A DNA stretch of 64,000 nucleotides from Labrys wisconsinensis (GTDB taxonomy: Bacteria; Pseudomonadota; Alphaproteobacteria; Rhizobiales; Labraceae). The position numbers were made by a program, and so were the translations under genes. How positions within the stretch are numbered: the stretch's first letter is position 1; each line of letters begins with the position of its first letter. The stretch covers positions 1 through 64,000 of the forward strand of contig NZ_JAUSVX010000020.1 in NCBI RefSeq assembly GCF_030814995.1, in the 5' to 3' direction. The notes beneath the pieces were generated by a model, which saw only the letters and a program-made list of their open reading frames with translations, was not told the origin of the DNA and did not search any database. Shown piece after piece: positions 1 through 8,420 of this stretch.

Positions 1-1745
1 ACCGACTTGCCCGAGCCGGTGGTGCCGGCCACGAGCAGGTGCGGCATCTTCTCCAATTGGGCGATCACCGGCTCGCCGCCGATGGTCTTGCCCAGCGCCA
101 GGGCGAGCTTGAACTTCGAGTTCGCGAAGTCTTCCGAGGCGATCTGCTCGCGGAAATACACCATCTCGCGCTTGGCGTTGGGCAATTCGATGCCGATGAC
201 GTTGCGCCCGGGCACCACGGCGACGCGGGCCGACAAAGCCGACATCGAACGGGCGATGTCGTCGGCGAGGCCGATCACCCGCGAGGACTTGACGCCCGGC
301 GCCGGCTCCAGCTCGTACAGCGTCACCACCGGGCCGGGCCGCACATGGATGATCTCGCCGCGGATGCCGAAATCCTCCAAGACGCTCTCCAAGAGCCGCG
401 CATTCTGCTCCAGCGCCTCCGTCGAGATCGTTGTCCCAACCTGCTTGCGCGGTTCCGCGAGCAGGTCGATGGGGGGCAGCTCGTACACGCCCGCGAAGCG
501 CGGCGGCGGAGCCTGGCGCGCGGGCAGGGGCGAGCGGGCATAGGGATGGACGGACGCAACGCGCTGCGGCTCGGCGGCGCGGGCGGGGACGGGGGCGGGT
601 GGCTCCGCCGCATCCTCCTCGTCCTCAGCCTCCTCGCCCTCGTCCGGCGCGAGGCGCGGGGCGGCGGCCTGCGACCGGCCCGGCCGGTCGAGACGCGGAT
701 AGGTCGGTACGACCGCCGGCTCGTCCTCGTCCAGAACCGCGTCCTCGTCCTCCGCGTCGGCGATCGCGAAGGCGCCGTCCTCTTCATCCAGCTCGTCGTC
801 CGCTGGCCGGACCGGCTGGAGAGCTTGAGCGGCCGCGGGGCGGCGGTCCTGCGGCCCGGCCGCCGGCGGCCGGGAGGCCCGCACGGGCTGCACCGGCTCG
901 GCGACGGGCTCCTCGTCGTCGATCGCGAAGGCTTCCTCCTCGTCGTCCTCCGCCGGCTGCGGCGGCTGAGGCGCGGGGCGGCGGCTCGGCGGCACGGCCT
1001 GGGGCAGGCGTCCGGCCCGGACCGGCCGCGCCGGCTCCGGGGCGTCCTCCTCGTCATCGACCGCCGGGGCCTCGGCCTCCTCCATCGCCCGAGCCGCCGC
1101 AGGCCGGCCCGATTCGACGGGCTGCGGCCGGGCGGCGCGGGCCGGACGCACAGGCTCCTCCTCGACGAAGATCTCTTCCGGCGCCGCGGGGATGATCTCG
1201 ACCGCCTCGGCTCCGGCATGCTGTGTCTGGAGGGGCTCGGCCTCCGCCTCCAGCCGCAACGGCTCGGGCTCGACCGGCAGCAGGCCGCCGCGCGGCGGCG
1301 ACCAGGAATAGGCGCGGAAGAAGGAGACGATCGGCGCCTGCGCCAGCAGCAGCGCCGGACGAGGCGCCGGCGGCTCCGGCAGCGTGCCCTGCCACTCCAG
1401 GCTCTCCCAGAACACGGCGTCGGGCAGGTTCGACCAGGCGCCGGCGGGAGGGGGCGGGACGACCGCGTCCTCGACCGGCTGCGGCGAGGCTTCGGCGAGG
1501 GCGATCGTCTCGGCATCCGAGGCGACGGCATCCGCCTGCTCCTGGCCTGGGCGGCGCAGCTCGCTGTCGGGCGTGCGGGTGAAGCGCACATTGGCCGGCA
1601 GCGAGAGCGAGCGCTGCCAGGGCGGGGTCTGGAATCGCCCGTTCTCGGGGTCGGCGGCCTCGGCCGGCTCGGGTGCCGGTGTGGCCTTTCCGGCCGCTCC
1701 GGCCTGCCGGGAGCGAACGATGAAATTGGGTCTGGGGATACGCAT
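1..1745 (-). CDS. ftsK: DNA translocase FtsK, 5' part only (runs off the window start)
   Basis: FtsK pumps DNA at the division septum and helps resolve chromosome dimers. The reading frame opens at an ATG at 1745 and stays open to base 1, giving about 581 residues. Residues 1-400 or so are proline-rich and acidic with long E/D runs and show no hydrophobic membrane segment. From about residue 440 follows the FtsK alpha domain (ending near VIGIELPNAKREMVYFRE), then the start of the RecA-like motor with Walker A GTTGSGKS at about residues 574-581. Most FtsK proteins carry four N-terminal membrane helices; this one shows none, so it may be the soluble paralogue many Hyphomicrobiales have, or the membrane part may be encoded elsewhere. 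Family identity is certain; membrane status is inferred from this reading. Confidence 0.93.
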   Translation of the reverse strand, partial: MRIPRPNFIVRSRQAGAAGKATPAPEPAEAADPENGRFQTPPWQRSLSLPANVRFTRTPDSELRRPGQEQADAVASDAETIALAEASPQPVEDAVVPPPPAGAWSNLPDAVFWESLEWQGTLPEPPAPRPALLLAQAPIVSFFRAYSWSPPRGGLLPVEPEPLRLEAEAEPLQTQHAGAEAVEIIPAAPEEIFVEEEPVRPARAARPQPVESGRPAAARAMEEAEAPAVDDEEDAPEPARPVRAGRLPQAVPPSRRPAPQPPQPAEDDEEEAFAIDDEEPVAEPVQPVRASRPPAAGPQDRRPAAAQALQPVRPADDELDEEDGAFAIADAEDEDAVLDEDEPAVVPTYPRLDRPGRSQAAAPRLAPDEGEEAEDEEDAAEPPAPVPARAAEPQRVASVHPYARSPLPARQAPPPRFAGVYELPPIDLLAEPRKQVGTTISTEALEQNARLLESVLEDFGIRGEIIHVRPGPVVTLYELEPAPGVKSSRVIGLADDIARSMSALSARVAVVPGRNVIGIELPNAKREMVYFREQIASEDFANSKFKLALALGKTIGGEPVIAQLEKMPHLLVAGTTGSGKS

Positions 1746-1890
1746 GACCGCCTGCGAGCAAGACTCGGGATTTCCGTTTCCGGAACATCGCGCCCAATCG
1801 GAAAGGCGTGGTTAACGAGGCGCTACGACAGCTCGTCGGGACCGGCGCGCGCACCCCCGCGCCGATGGGCGGCCGAGGCGCGCCGGCCCG

Positions 1891-2595
1891 TCACCAGGCG
1901 TGTCTCGAGCGCCGCGTCGGCGCCAGCGTCATGGTTTCGAGCGGCCGCCACACCTCGCCGTCGAGCCAGGGGAAGGCGGCGCCCGTCCAGCCTGCCGACT
2001 GCGCGAGCCCGGCCCTGTGATTCGACAGGGCGGCGTCGTCCGGGAATGCCGATACCCAGACGAAGACGGTTTCACCCTCCCTCACCGGCAGGCGCGGAAA
2101 CGAGTTCGGGCTTCGCTCCGTGACGAAGGTCGCATCGATTCTCGCGCCGCCGGCTTCCAGCAGGGGCCGCGCCCTGCGCTCCCACGATTCGGCGAATTCG
2201 ACCTCCCGTCCGGGCGCGAGCGAGCAGGTGGACACGGTCACGACACCGCTCTGCCCATAGTCCCCGGAGAAGGGCGGCGCGCCACTCGATGCCTTCAAAA
2301 GCAGCACGTTGTCGGAATTGACCATCGTGGCGTTCGCCTCCGGTCCCCATCGCCTCCAGGCCTCGCCGCCGTAGAACGCCGCCAGCGCGGCGGCCCGCTC
2401 GGCCATTCCCGCGAAGCTGCGCATCCAGACGAAGGCATCGGGGTCGGCCGCGTCGCGGTAGAAGCCGTGCAGCCGCATCCCGGCGGCTTCCTGGGTCTCC
2501 ACGAATTCGCGTTCGAACACCGCGATCAGCGCCTCCCGCCGCCCCGGCCGAAGGCGGTAACGCCTCAGCTCGAAAACCTCGCCCGATTCCGACAT
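1891..2595 (-). CDS. NIPSNAP family protein
   Basis: About 234 residues forming two tandem NIPSNAP-like dimeric alpha/beta-barrel repeats. Each starts with a strand of the type FELRRYRLRPGRREALI or TVSTCSLAPGREVEFAESW and contains the F/W-rich aromatic positions usual for the family. No catalytic function is established for bacterial members; they are often annotated as stress or monooxygenase-like proteins. I place the start at the ATG at 2595, because GGGAGG lies five bases upstream; a TTG four codons earlier would overlap that ribosome site. It is divergent from the TetR gene at 2695, and the shared intergenic region holds two operators, so TetR control is likely. The function is unknown. 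Confidence 0.85.
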   Translation of the reverse strand: MSESGEVFELRRYRLRPGRREALIAVFEREFVETQEAAGMRLHGFYRDAADPDAFVWMRSFAGMAERAAALAAFYGGEAWRRWGPEANATMVNSDNVLLLKASSGAPPFSGDYGQSGVVTVSTCSLAPGREVEFAESWERRARPLLEAGGARIDATFVTERSPNSFPRLPVREGETVFVWVSAFPDDAALSNHRAGLAQSAGWTGAAFPWLDGEVWRPLETMTLAPTRRSRHAW

Positions 2596-2605
2596 GTCGC
2601 CTCCC

Positions 2606-2649
2606 AAACAGGTTATCTGACCTGTTTAAAACAGGATGATTGACCTGTT
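2606..2649. promoter_or_regulatory. Two tandem TetR-type operators in the NIPSNAP/tetR divergent promoter
   Basis: The first site has arms AAACAGGT (2606-2613) and ACCTGTTT (2620-2627) around a 6-base spacer. The second has AACAGG (2630-2635) and CCTGTT (2644-2649) with the same geometry; the centres are 23 bases apart, close to two helical turns. For the rightward gene, TTGACC at 2640-2645 and TATCGT at 2662-2667 form a possible promoter with a 16-base spacer. For the leftward gene, TTGACA (complement of 2651-2656) lies over the second site. Both operators therefore cover both promoters. The TetR protein at 2695 is the obvious candidate ligand. Confidence 0.75.
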
Positions 2650-2694
2650 CTGTCAAGCCGGTATCGTGCAGGGGGAGAGGGCGATCGAGGTGCC

Positions 2695-3309
2695 ATGCCG
2701 CGACGGACGAATGATCCTGATGGAATGCGTCGCCGGATCGTCGATGCCGCCTTCGAGGCGTTCGCGCGCGAGGGATATAACGCAACGCCGATGCACGCGG
2801 TCCGGGACCTCGCCGGCGTTTCCTCCGGCGCCTTCGCCCACCATTTCCCGACCAAGCACGGGCTGGGAATGGCGGTCATCCGCGAGCGGGTGGCGGAGGC
2901 GATCGGCAGGACCTGGATCGAGCCGCTCGTGCGGGCGGCCGACGCCAGATCGGGCATCCGCTCGGTCTTCGACACGACGATCGCGGAGATCGACGACAGC
3001 GGATCGGTCTCGGGGTGTCCCCTGGGGAACCTGGCGGCGGAGCTTTCCACGCAGGGGGAAGGATTTCGCGCCGAGATACACCGGATCTTTCGGCAATGGG
3101 GCGATGCGATCGCCGACAAGCTGGCGGCCGACGGCTGCCCGGAAGAGGATCGTGCCGGCATGGCGAGCTTCGTCGTCTCGTCGTTTTCCGGGGCGATGCT
3201 GCAGGCCAAGGCCTGCCAGTCGTCGGACCCGTTGCGATCGAGCGCAGCTCAGGTCGAGCGGATCATGAGAGGACCGGAAGCCGAACGGAACCGATCGGCA
3301 CGTCAATAG
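2695..3309 (+). CDS. TetR/AcrR family transcriptional regulator
   Basis: A 204-residue one-component repressor. Residues about 12-58 form the TetR helix-turn-helix (RRRIVDAAFEAFAREGYNAT, then VSSGAFAHHFPTKHGLGMAV). The rest is the helical ligand-binding and dimerisation domain. The CPLGNLAAELS segment near residue 108 is typical of the subfamily that includes AcuR-like or YfiR-like regulators, which often respond to small electrophiles or aldehydes, but the ligand here is unknown. It is transcribed away from the NIPSNAP gene, with two tandem palindromes between them, so autoregulation and control of the neighbour are expected. Confidence 0.92.
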   Translation: MPRRTNDPDGMRRRIVDAAFEAFAREGYNATPMHAVRDLAGVSSGAFAHHFPTKHGLGMAVIRERVAEAIGRTWIEPLVRAADARSGIRSVFDTTIAEIDDSGSVSGCPLGNLAAELSTQGEGFRAEIHRIFRQWGDAIADKLAADGCPEEDRAGMASFVVSSFSGAMLQAKACQSSDPLRSSAAQVERIMRGPEAERNRSARQ

Positions 3310-3586
3310 ATCTCGAATGAGACGGCCGGTCGATCGTGAACACGAAGACGGCCGGGATCAGAGCCTCGCCAACCCTTGTATTGCGCAGGATTTCCTCTCG
3401 CCTTCAGAGCGAACGCTGGGGCAGGGAAGCGGATAGAATCCTGTGGACCTTCGTTCCGATGGTTGAATCGGGACGGCAAACGGCTATGACGGGATGCACC
3501 GTCGCCCGGCGCCTGGTCGCCACAGCCGATCCGGCTCCGCCCGGCGGGCTCTTCGCCCACCGCCGACCTCGCGGCCGGCCCTCAGG

Positions 3587-3778
3587 ATGGACGTGCCCCC
3601 CGTGAAATACGTGTTCCTGATCATTCCCTGCATCCTCTGCCTCTGGGTGCCGCTCTACAACCGCCTGGAGCCGACGCTCTGGAGCATCCCGTTCTTCTAC
3701 TGGTTCCTCCTGGTGCTGGTCCCGGTGTCGGCGTTGTTCATCTGGATCGCCGCGCGGATCGAAGGCAGCGATTCATGA
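3587..3778 (+). CDS. DUF3311 small membrane protein, partner of the SSS symporter
   Basis: A protein of about 63 residues with two hydrophobic helices (VFLIIPCILCLWVPLY and FYWFLLVLVPVSALFIWIA). DUF3311 proteins are encoded directly before sodium:solute symporters of the MctP type and are thought to be a small accessory subunit, as with YhdT/PanF-type pairs. The last codons overlap the start of the symporter gene by 4 bases (ATGA at 3775), so the two are translationally coupled. I use the ATG at 3587; a GTG at 3602 is an alternative start, because the AGG just before the ATG is very close to it. Confidence 0.8.
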   Translation: MDVPPVKYVFLIIPCILCLWVPLYNRLEPTLWSIPFFYWFLLVLVPVSALFIWIAARIEGSDS

Positions 3779-5301
3779 TCGACAACCTCAACTGGACCGC
3801 GACGGCGGTCTTCATCGCCCTCTTCGCCCTGGTGACGGTGCTCGGCTTCGTCGCCGCGCGCTGGAAGGCCGGCAATCTCGACGAGCTGCACGAATGGGGC
3901 CTGGGCGGGCGGCGCTTCGGCGCCTGGATCACCTGGTTCCTGCTCGGCGGCGACCTCTACACCGCCTATACCGTGATCGCGGTGCCGGCGCTGGTCTATG
4001 CCATCGGCGCTTACGGCTTCTTTGCCGTGCCCTACACGATCCTGATCTATCCCCTGGTGTTCGTGACCATGCCGCGGCTGTGGAACGTCGCGCACAAGAA
4101 GGGCTACATCACCGGGGCGGACTTCATCTACGGCCGCTACGGCAGCAAGGGCCTGGAGCTGGCGGTGGCCTTCACCGGCATCCTCGCCACGATGCCCTAT
4201 ATCGCGCTGCAGCTCGTCGGCATGGAAAAGGTGATCCAGGCGCTGGGCTTCCAGGGCCAGGGGCTGATGTCGCATGCGCCGCTCACCATCGCCTTCGTGA
4301 TCCTGGCGCTTTACACCTACAAGAGCGGCCTCAGGGCCCCGGCCATGATCGCCTTCGTCAAGGACATCATGATCTATGTCTTCGTCATCGCCGCGGTCGT
4401 GATCATCCCGGCCCAGCTCGGCGGCTATGGCGCGATCTTCGAGGCGGCCGGCAAGGTCTACGCGGCCAAGGCCGCCGCCACCCCGAACGTAGGCCTGACC
4501 CTGACCCCGGCGCAGGTCTCGCCCTTCATCACCCTGGCGATCGGCTCGGCCATGGCGCTGTTCATGTATCCGCATTCGATGACCGGCGTGCTCTCCGCCT
4601 CCGGTCCCGGCGCGATCCGGCGCAACGCCATGACCCTGCCGGCCTATTCGCTGGTGCTGGGCCTGATCGCCCTGCTCGGATTCATGGCGCATGCCGCCGG
4701 CATCCAGGTCGCCAACCCGCAGGATGCGATCCCGCAGCTGGTGCTGAAGATGTTCCCGGCCTGGTTCGCCGGCTTCTGCTTCGCCGCCATCGCCATCGGT
4801 GCGCTGGTGCCGGCGGCCGTCATGTCGATCGGCGCGGCCAACACCTTCACCCGCAACGTCTGGCGGCCCTTCGTCGAGCCCGGCATGTCGCCGCAGCGCG
4901 AATCCTATCTCGCCAAGCTGATGTCGCTGATCGTCAAGGTCGGCGCCCTGGTGGTGATCCTGTTCATGCCGACCAAGTTCGCGCTCGACCTGCAGCTGCT
5001 CGGCGGCGTGTGGATGATCCAGATCTTCCCGGCGATCGTCCTCGGCCTCTACACCCGCTGGTACAGCGGCACGGCGCTGCTGATCGGCTGGGCCGTGGGC
5101 TTCGTGCTCGGCACCTGGCTGTCCTGGGGCCCGGCCGCCTGGGTGCCGACCTCGGTCATCGGCGGCTTCGGTGCCTATAACGGCCTGATCGCCCTGGCGG
5201 CGAACGTGGCGGTGGCGACGGTGGTCTCGCTCGTCGCCCGCTCGGTGGCGCGGGACGAGACCGCGCCGGCCGATTTCGAGGACGCCCGCAGCCCGGCCTG
5301 A
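3775..5301 (+). CDS. mctP: Sodium:solute symporter, MctP-like monocarboxylate permease
   Basis: A 508-residue SSS-family transporter with about 13 membrane helices. The segments EWGLGGRRFGAWITWFLLGG, DLYTAYTVIAVPALVYAIGA and GILATMPYIALQLVGM resemble MctP, the rhizobial permease for lactate, pyruvate, propionate and some amino acids, and the preceding DUF3311 gene matches that family's usual context. Substrates of this protein are therefore inferred as short monocarboxylates. It is the second gene of a two-gene unit and ends just before a bidirectional terminator. The gene name rests on similarity recalled from the family, not on an alignment. Confidence 0.82.
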   Translation: MIDNLNWTATAVFIALFALVTVLGFVAARWKAGNLDELHEWGLGGRRFGAWITWFLLGGDLYTAYTVIAVPALVYAIGAYGFFAVPYTILIYPLVFVTMPRLWNVAHKKGYITGADFIYGRYGSKGLELAVAFTGILATMPYIALQLVGMEKVIQALGFQGQGLMSHAPLTIAFVILALYTYKSGLRAPAMIAFVKDIMIYVFVIAAVVIIPAQLGGYGAIFEAAGKVYAAKAAATPNVGLTLTPAQVSPFITLAIGSAMALFMYPHSMTGVLSASGPGAIRRNAMTLPAYSLVLGLIALLGFMAHAAGIQVANPQDAIPQLVLKMFPAWFAGFCFAAIAIGALVPAAVMSIGAANTFTRNVWRPFVEPGMSPQRESYLAKLMSLIVKVGALVVILFMPTKFALDLQLLGGVWMIQIFPAIVLGLYTRWYSGTALLIGWAVGFVLGTWLSWGPAAWVPTSVIGGFGAYNGLIALAANVAVATVVSLVARSVARDETAPADFEDARSPA

Positions 5302-5315
5302 CCATCCGGACAACG

Positions 5316-5356
5316 AAAAAGCCCTCCGGCGGGGATTTCCGCCGGAGGGCTTTTTT
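5316..5356. terminator. Strong bidirectional intrinsic terminator
   Basis: A perfect 17-base inverted repeat: the left arm (5316-5332) starts AAAAAGCCCTCCGGCGG and the right arm (5339-5355) is its exact complement, ending in a run of six T (5351-5356), around a 6-base loop. With A on one side and T on the other, it works on both strands. It sits between the convergent mctP and MHS-transporter genes and should stop transcription from both. It is the only classic intrinsic terminator I see in the window. Confidence 0.95.
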
Positions 5357-5368
5357 ATGTGGACGCGA

Positions 5369-7036
5369 TCAGCCGTCGATGCGGCGCTTGTAGGTCTCGG
5401 GCAGGAACAGGAGGCCCACGACCAGGGTGATGACGGCGACGACGATCGGGTACCAGAGGCCGTAATAGATGTCGCCGGTGGCGGCCACCATGGCGAAGGC
5501 GGTGGTGGGCAGGAAGCCGCCGAACCAGCCATTGCCGATATGGTAGGGCAGGGACATCGAGGTGTAGCGGATCCTGGTCGGGAACAGCTCCACCAGGAGA
5601 GCGGCGATCGGCCCGTAGACCATGGTGACGTAGAGCACCAGGACGAACAGGATCAGCACCACCACCGGCTTGTTGATCGCGGCCGGATCGGCCTTGGCGG
5701 GATAGCCGGCCGCGGTCAGCGCCGCCTTGGCCTTGTCCTGGAAGGCGGCGATGGCGGCCTTGCGGGCATCGCCCGAGACGGCTGCGGGATCGACGCCTGA
5801 TATCTTCACGCCGCCGATCTCGATCTCGGCCACGGCGCCGGCCGGAGCCGCGATGTTGGAGTAGGAGACGCTGGCCTTGGCAAGGTAGGACTTGGCGATG
5901 TCGCAGGACTTGGAATCGAACTTGTTCTTGCCGATCGGGTCGAACTGCAGCGAGCAGTCGGCAGGATCGGCGGTGACGCTGACGGGCGCCGTCTGCTGCG
6001 CGGCATAGAGCGCCGGATTGGCCGCCTTCGACAGGGCCTCGAACAGCGGGAAATAGGTCAGCGCCGCCAGGAGGCAGCCGGCCAGGATGATCGGCTTGCG
6101 CCCGATCCGGTCGGAGAGCCAGCCGAAGAAGACGAAGCCCGGTGTGGCCAGCGCCAGGGCGATGGCGGTGAGGATATTGGTGGTGGCGCCGTCGACCTTG
6201 AGGGTCTTCTCCAGGAAGAACAGCGCATAGAACTGGCCCGTGTACCAGACGACCGCCTGGCCCGCGACGGCGCCGACCAGGGCGAGGATGACGACCTTGA
6301 GGTTGCTCCACTGGCCGAAGGCCTCGGTGAGCGGCGCCTTGGAGGCCTTGCCCTCCTCCTTCATCTTGCGGAAGACCGGGCTCTCGGCGAGCTGCATGCG
6401 GATCCACATCGACACCGCGAGCAGCACGATCGAGACGAGGAACGGCACGCGCCAGCCCCAGGACGCGAAGGCTTCCTCGCCGAGGGCCATGCGCACGCCG
6501 ATGACGACGAGCAGCGCGGCGAACAGGCCGAGCGTCGCCGTGGTCTGGATGAAGCTGGTGTAGAGGCCGCGCTTGTTGTTGGGCGCATGCTCGGCGACAT
6601 AGGTCGCCGCCCCGCCATATTCGCCGCCGAGCGCCAGGCCCTGCAGCAGGCGCAGCAGCACCAGCGCCACCGGCGCGGCGACGCCGGCCGAGGCATAGCT
6701 CGGCAGCAGGCCGACCAGGAAGGTCGACAGGCCCATGATGCCCATGGTGACGAGGAAGGTGTTCTTGCGGCCGACGAGGTCGCCGATCCGCCCGAAGACG
6801 AGCGCGCCGAACGGACGCACGGCAAAGCCGGCGGCGAAGGCGGCCAGGGCGAAGATGAAGCCGGTGGTCTCGTTGACGCCGGAGAAGAACTGCGCCGTGA
6901 TCACCGTGGCCAGGAGGCCGTAGAGATAGAAGTCGTACCATTCGAACACCGTCCCCAGCGAGGAGGCGGCGATGACGAGCTTCTCGCTCTGCGTCGCCGC
7001 ATGGTGTTTCGGCAGGTCGGTGGGAATCGATACCAT
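5369..7036 (-). CDS. MFS transporter of the metabolite:H+ symporter (MHS) family with a large inserted domain
   Basis: A 555-residue inner-membrane symporter. The N-terminal half has the MHS signatures SSLGTVFEWYDFYLYG, GRIGDLVGRKNTFLVT and LLQGLALGGEYGGAATYVAEH, which place it with ProP/KgtP/ShiA-type transporters. Between helices 9 and 10, about residues 340-450, a polar insert of roughly 110 residues contains two cysteines (DCSLQF and SKSCDIAK) that could pair in the periplasm. MHS proteins are usually 420-450 residues, so the insert explains the extra length. The ATG at 7036 has GAGAGGA eight bases upstream. The substrate is unknown; dicarboxylates, osmolytes or aromatic acids are all possible. 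Confidence 0.88.
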   Translation of the reverse strand: MVSIPTDLPKHHAATQSEKLVIAASSLGTVFEWYDFYLYGLLATVITAQFFSGVNETTGFIFALAAFAAGFAVRPFGALVFGRIGDLVGRKNTFLVTMGIMGLSTFLVGLLPSYASAGVAAPVALVLLRLLQGLALGGEYGGAATYVAEHAPNNKRGLYTSFIQTTATLGLFAALLVVIGVRMALGEEAFASWGWRVPFLVSIVLLAVSMWIRMQLAESPVFRKMKEEGKASKAPLTEAFGQWSNLKVVILALVGAVAGQAVVWYTGQFYALFFLEKTLKVDGATTNILTAIALALATPGFVFFGWLSDRIGRKPIILAGCLLAALTYFPLFEALSKAANPALYAAQQTAPVSVTADPADCSLQFDPIGKNKFDSKSCDIAKSYLAKASVSYSNIAAPAGAVAEIEIGGVKISGVDPAAVSGDARKAAIAAFQDKAKAALTAAGYPAKADPAAINKPVVVLILFVLVLYVTMVYGPIAALLVELFPTRIRYTSMSLPYHIGNGWFGGFLPTTAFAMVAATGDIYYGLWYPIVVAVITLVVGLLFLPETYKRRIDG

Positions 7037-7263
7037 GGACGTGTCCTCTCCTCCGCGATGCGGGCCGCGCCGGCGCCCGAGACTGCGAGCCTGCTCGGAA
7101 CGACCGCGCGGCGCTGGGCCGTGCCGGCCTCACGCACCCGTCGGTGGGTCCTCCCATGGCTCCCGGCGCCGCGCTGCGGCGGCTTGCCGGATCGCAGCAC
7201 CATCTGTCCGGCGGCCCGCAGCGTCCATCCCGACTTTGGTCGGGTGCGGGCGGGGAGGAACAG

Positions 7264-7998
7264 CTAGGCCCGGCGCTTGGGGAAGGGCATGCCGGCGCTG
7301 TGGGCCGTGGCGCCGCCGTCGACGGGGATGATCGCGCCGGAGATGTAGCTGGCTTCCGGCGAGACCAGGAAGGCGACGAGGGCGGCGACCTCGCCGGCGC
7401 TCGCCATGCGCTGCTGCGGCAGCTGCAGCTGCTGGCCCGGGCCGAAGCCTTCGATCAGGCCGGCCATCATGGCGGTGTCGGTCGGGCCGGGGCACACGCA
7501 ATTGACGCGAATGCCGAAGCGCCCGTAGTCCACCGACCAGGAGCGCGTCAGCGCCACCAGCGCGCCCTTGGAGGCGGTATAGGCATCGGCGAGCGGCATG
7601 GCGCGCAAGGCTGCGACGCTGGCCATCAGCACGATGGCGCCGTCCGGCCTGAGATGCGGGCGGAAGGTCCGCACCGTCAGCATCACGCCGGTGAGGTTGA
7701 CGGCCAGCGTCCTGTCCCAGGCTTCGAGCGAGAGCTGCTCGGCGCGGTTGTCGTCGGGCCTGAGGTTGATGCCGGCGCAGGGCACCAGCGCATCGATCGG
7801 GCCGATCGCCGCGGCGCAGGCCGCGAGGCTCGCCTCCGAGGTCACGTCGCAGGCATGGTTGGCGATGCGCTGATCGGGATGGGCGTTGCGGTCGAGCGCA
7901 TGCACGGCCCAGCCCCGTTCCGCCAGCAGGCTGGCCGTGGCGCCGCCGATGCCGCGCGCCCCGCCCGTGATCACCGCGACCGGCTTGCCGTCGCTCAT
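7264..7998 (-). CDS. SDR family oxidoreductase, last gene of the lactone/acid operon
   Basis: A 244-residue classical short-chain dehydrogenase. The cofactor motif TGGARGIGG is near residue 11, the NAG-like CAGIN near residue 80, and the catalytic Ser plus YTASK (Tyr-x-x-x-Lys) near residues 135-155. DVT after strand 3 suggests NAD(H) or NADP(H) binding of the FabG type. The ATG at 7998 overlaps the stop of the DUF35 gene by 4 bases. As the final gene of the operon that starts at 18041, it probably oxidises a hydroxyacyl-CoA or hydroxyacid intermediate; that substrate is inferred from context only. Confidence 0.9.
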   Translation of the reverse strand: MSDGKPVAVITGGARGIGGATASLLAERGWAVHALDRNAHPDQRIANHACDVTSEASLAACAAAIGPIDALVPCAGINLRPDDNRAEQLSLEAWDRTLAVNLTGVMLTVRTFRPHLRPDGAIVLMASVAALRAMPLADAYTASKGALVALTRSWSVDYGRFGIRVNCVCPGPTDTAMMAGLIEGFGPGQQLQLPQQRMASAGEVAALVAFLVSPEASYISGAIIPVDGGATAHSAGMPFPKRRA

Positions 7999-8420
7999 GG
8001 CGCCGGCCTCGCCGTTCCCGGCCCGCGGTCGAGCCGGAACACCGGCAGCACCATGTCGCCGGCCGCCTCGAAATCGACCGTGACGCGGTCGCCGCAGCGG
8101 GCGTCCGCCGCGCCCTCGCCGACGAGGTTGCTCATCAGCTGCACGCCCTCGTCGAGACGGATGATGGCGATGACATAGGGCAGGCGGTCGGCAAAGCCGG
8201 TGGGCGGGCCGGCCATCTGGACCGTGACGGAATAGATCTCGCCCTTGCCGGGCGAGGCGCGCCAGCCGAGATCGTCCGACAGGCAGTGCGGGCAGGCGCG
8301 CTTGGGATACATGATCGGCCGGTCGCAGGCGCGGCATTCCTGCAGGACGAAGCGGCGCTCGGCGGCGGCTTGCCAATAGCCGGCGGACCAGGGGCTGGGC
8401 TTGGGCAGCGGGCGGGACAT
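7995..8420 (-). CDS. Zn-ribbon/OB-fold (DUF35) protein, partner of the thiolase-fold enzyme
   Basis: A 141-residue acyl-CoA-associated protein. A rubredoxin-like zinc ribbon (CRACDRPIMYPKRACPHC, two CxxC pairs) occupies about residues 29-46, followed by an OB fold (GEIYSVTVQM, LMSNLVG, GDRVTVDF). DUF35 proteins form obligate complexes with thiolase-fold enzymes, such as ChsH2 with the aldolase Ltp2 in steroid side-chain loss. Its ATG overlaps the last base of the thiolase-fold gene's stop (TGATG), and its own stop overlaps the SDR start. This supports a tightly coupled complex with the product of the gene at 8420-9595. Confidence 0.9.
   Translation of the reverse strand: MSRPLPKPSPWSAGYWQAAAERRFVLQECRACDRPIMYPKRACPHCLSDDLGWRASPGKGEIYSVTVQMAGPPTGFADRLPYVIAIIRLDEGVQLMSNLVGEGAADARCGDRVTVDFEAAGDMVLPVFRLDRGPGTARPAP

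Noticed and set aside
39-2123. Long open frame antisense to ftsK (about 694 codons)
   Set aside because: It is arginine-rich low-complexity sequence opposite a well-supported FtsK frame; long antisense frames are expected at this GC content.
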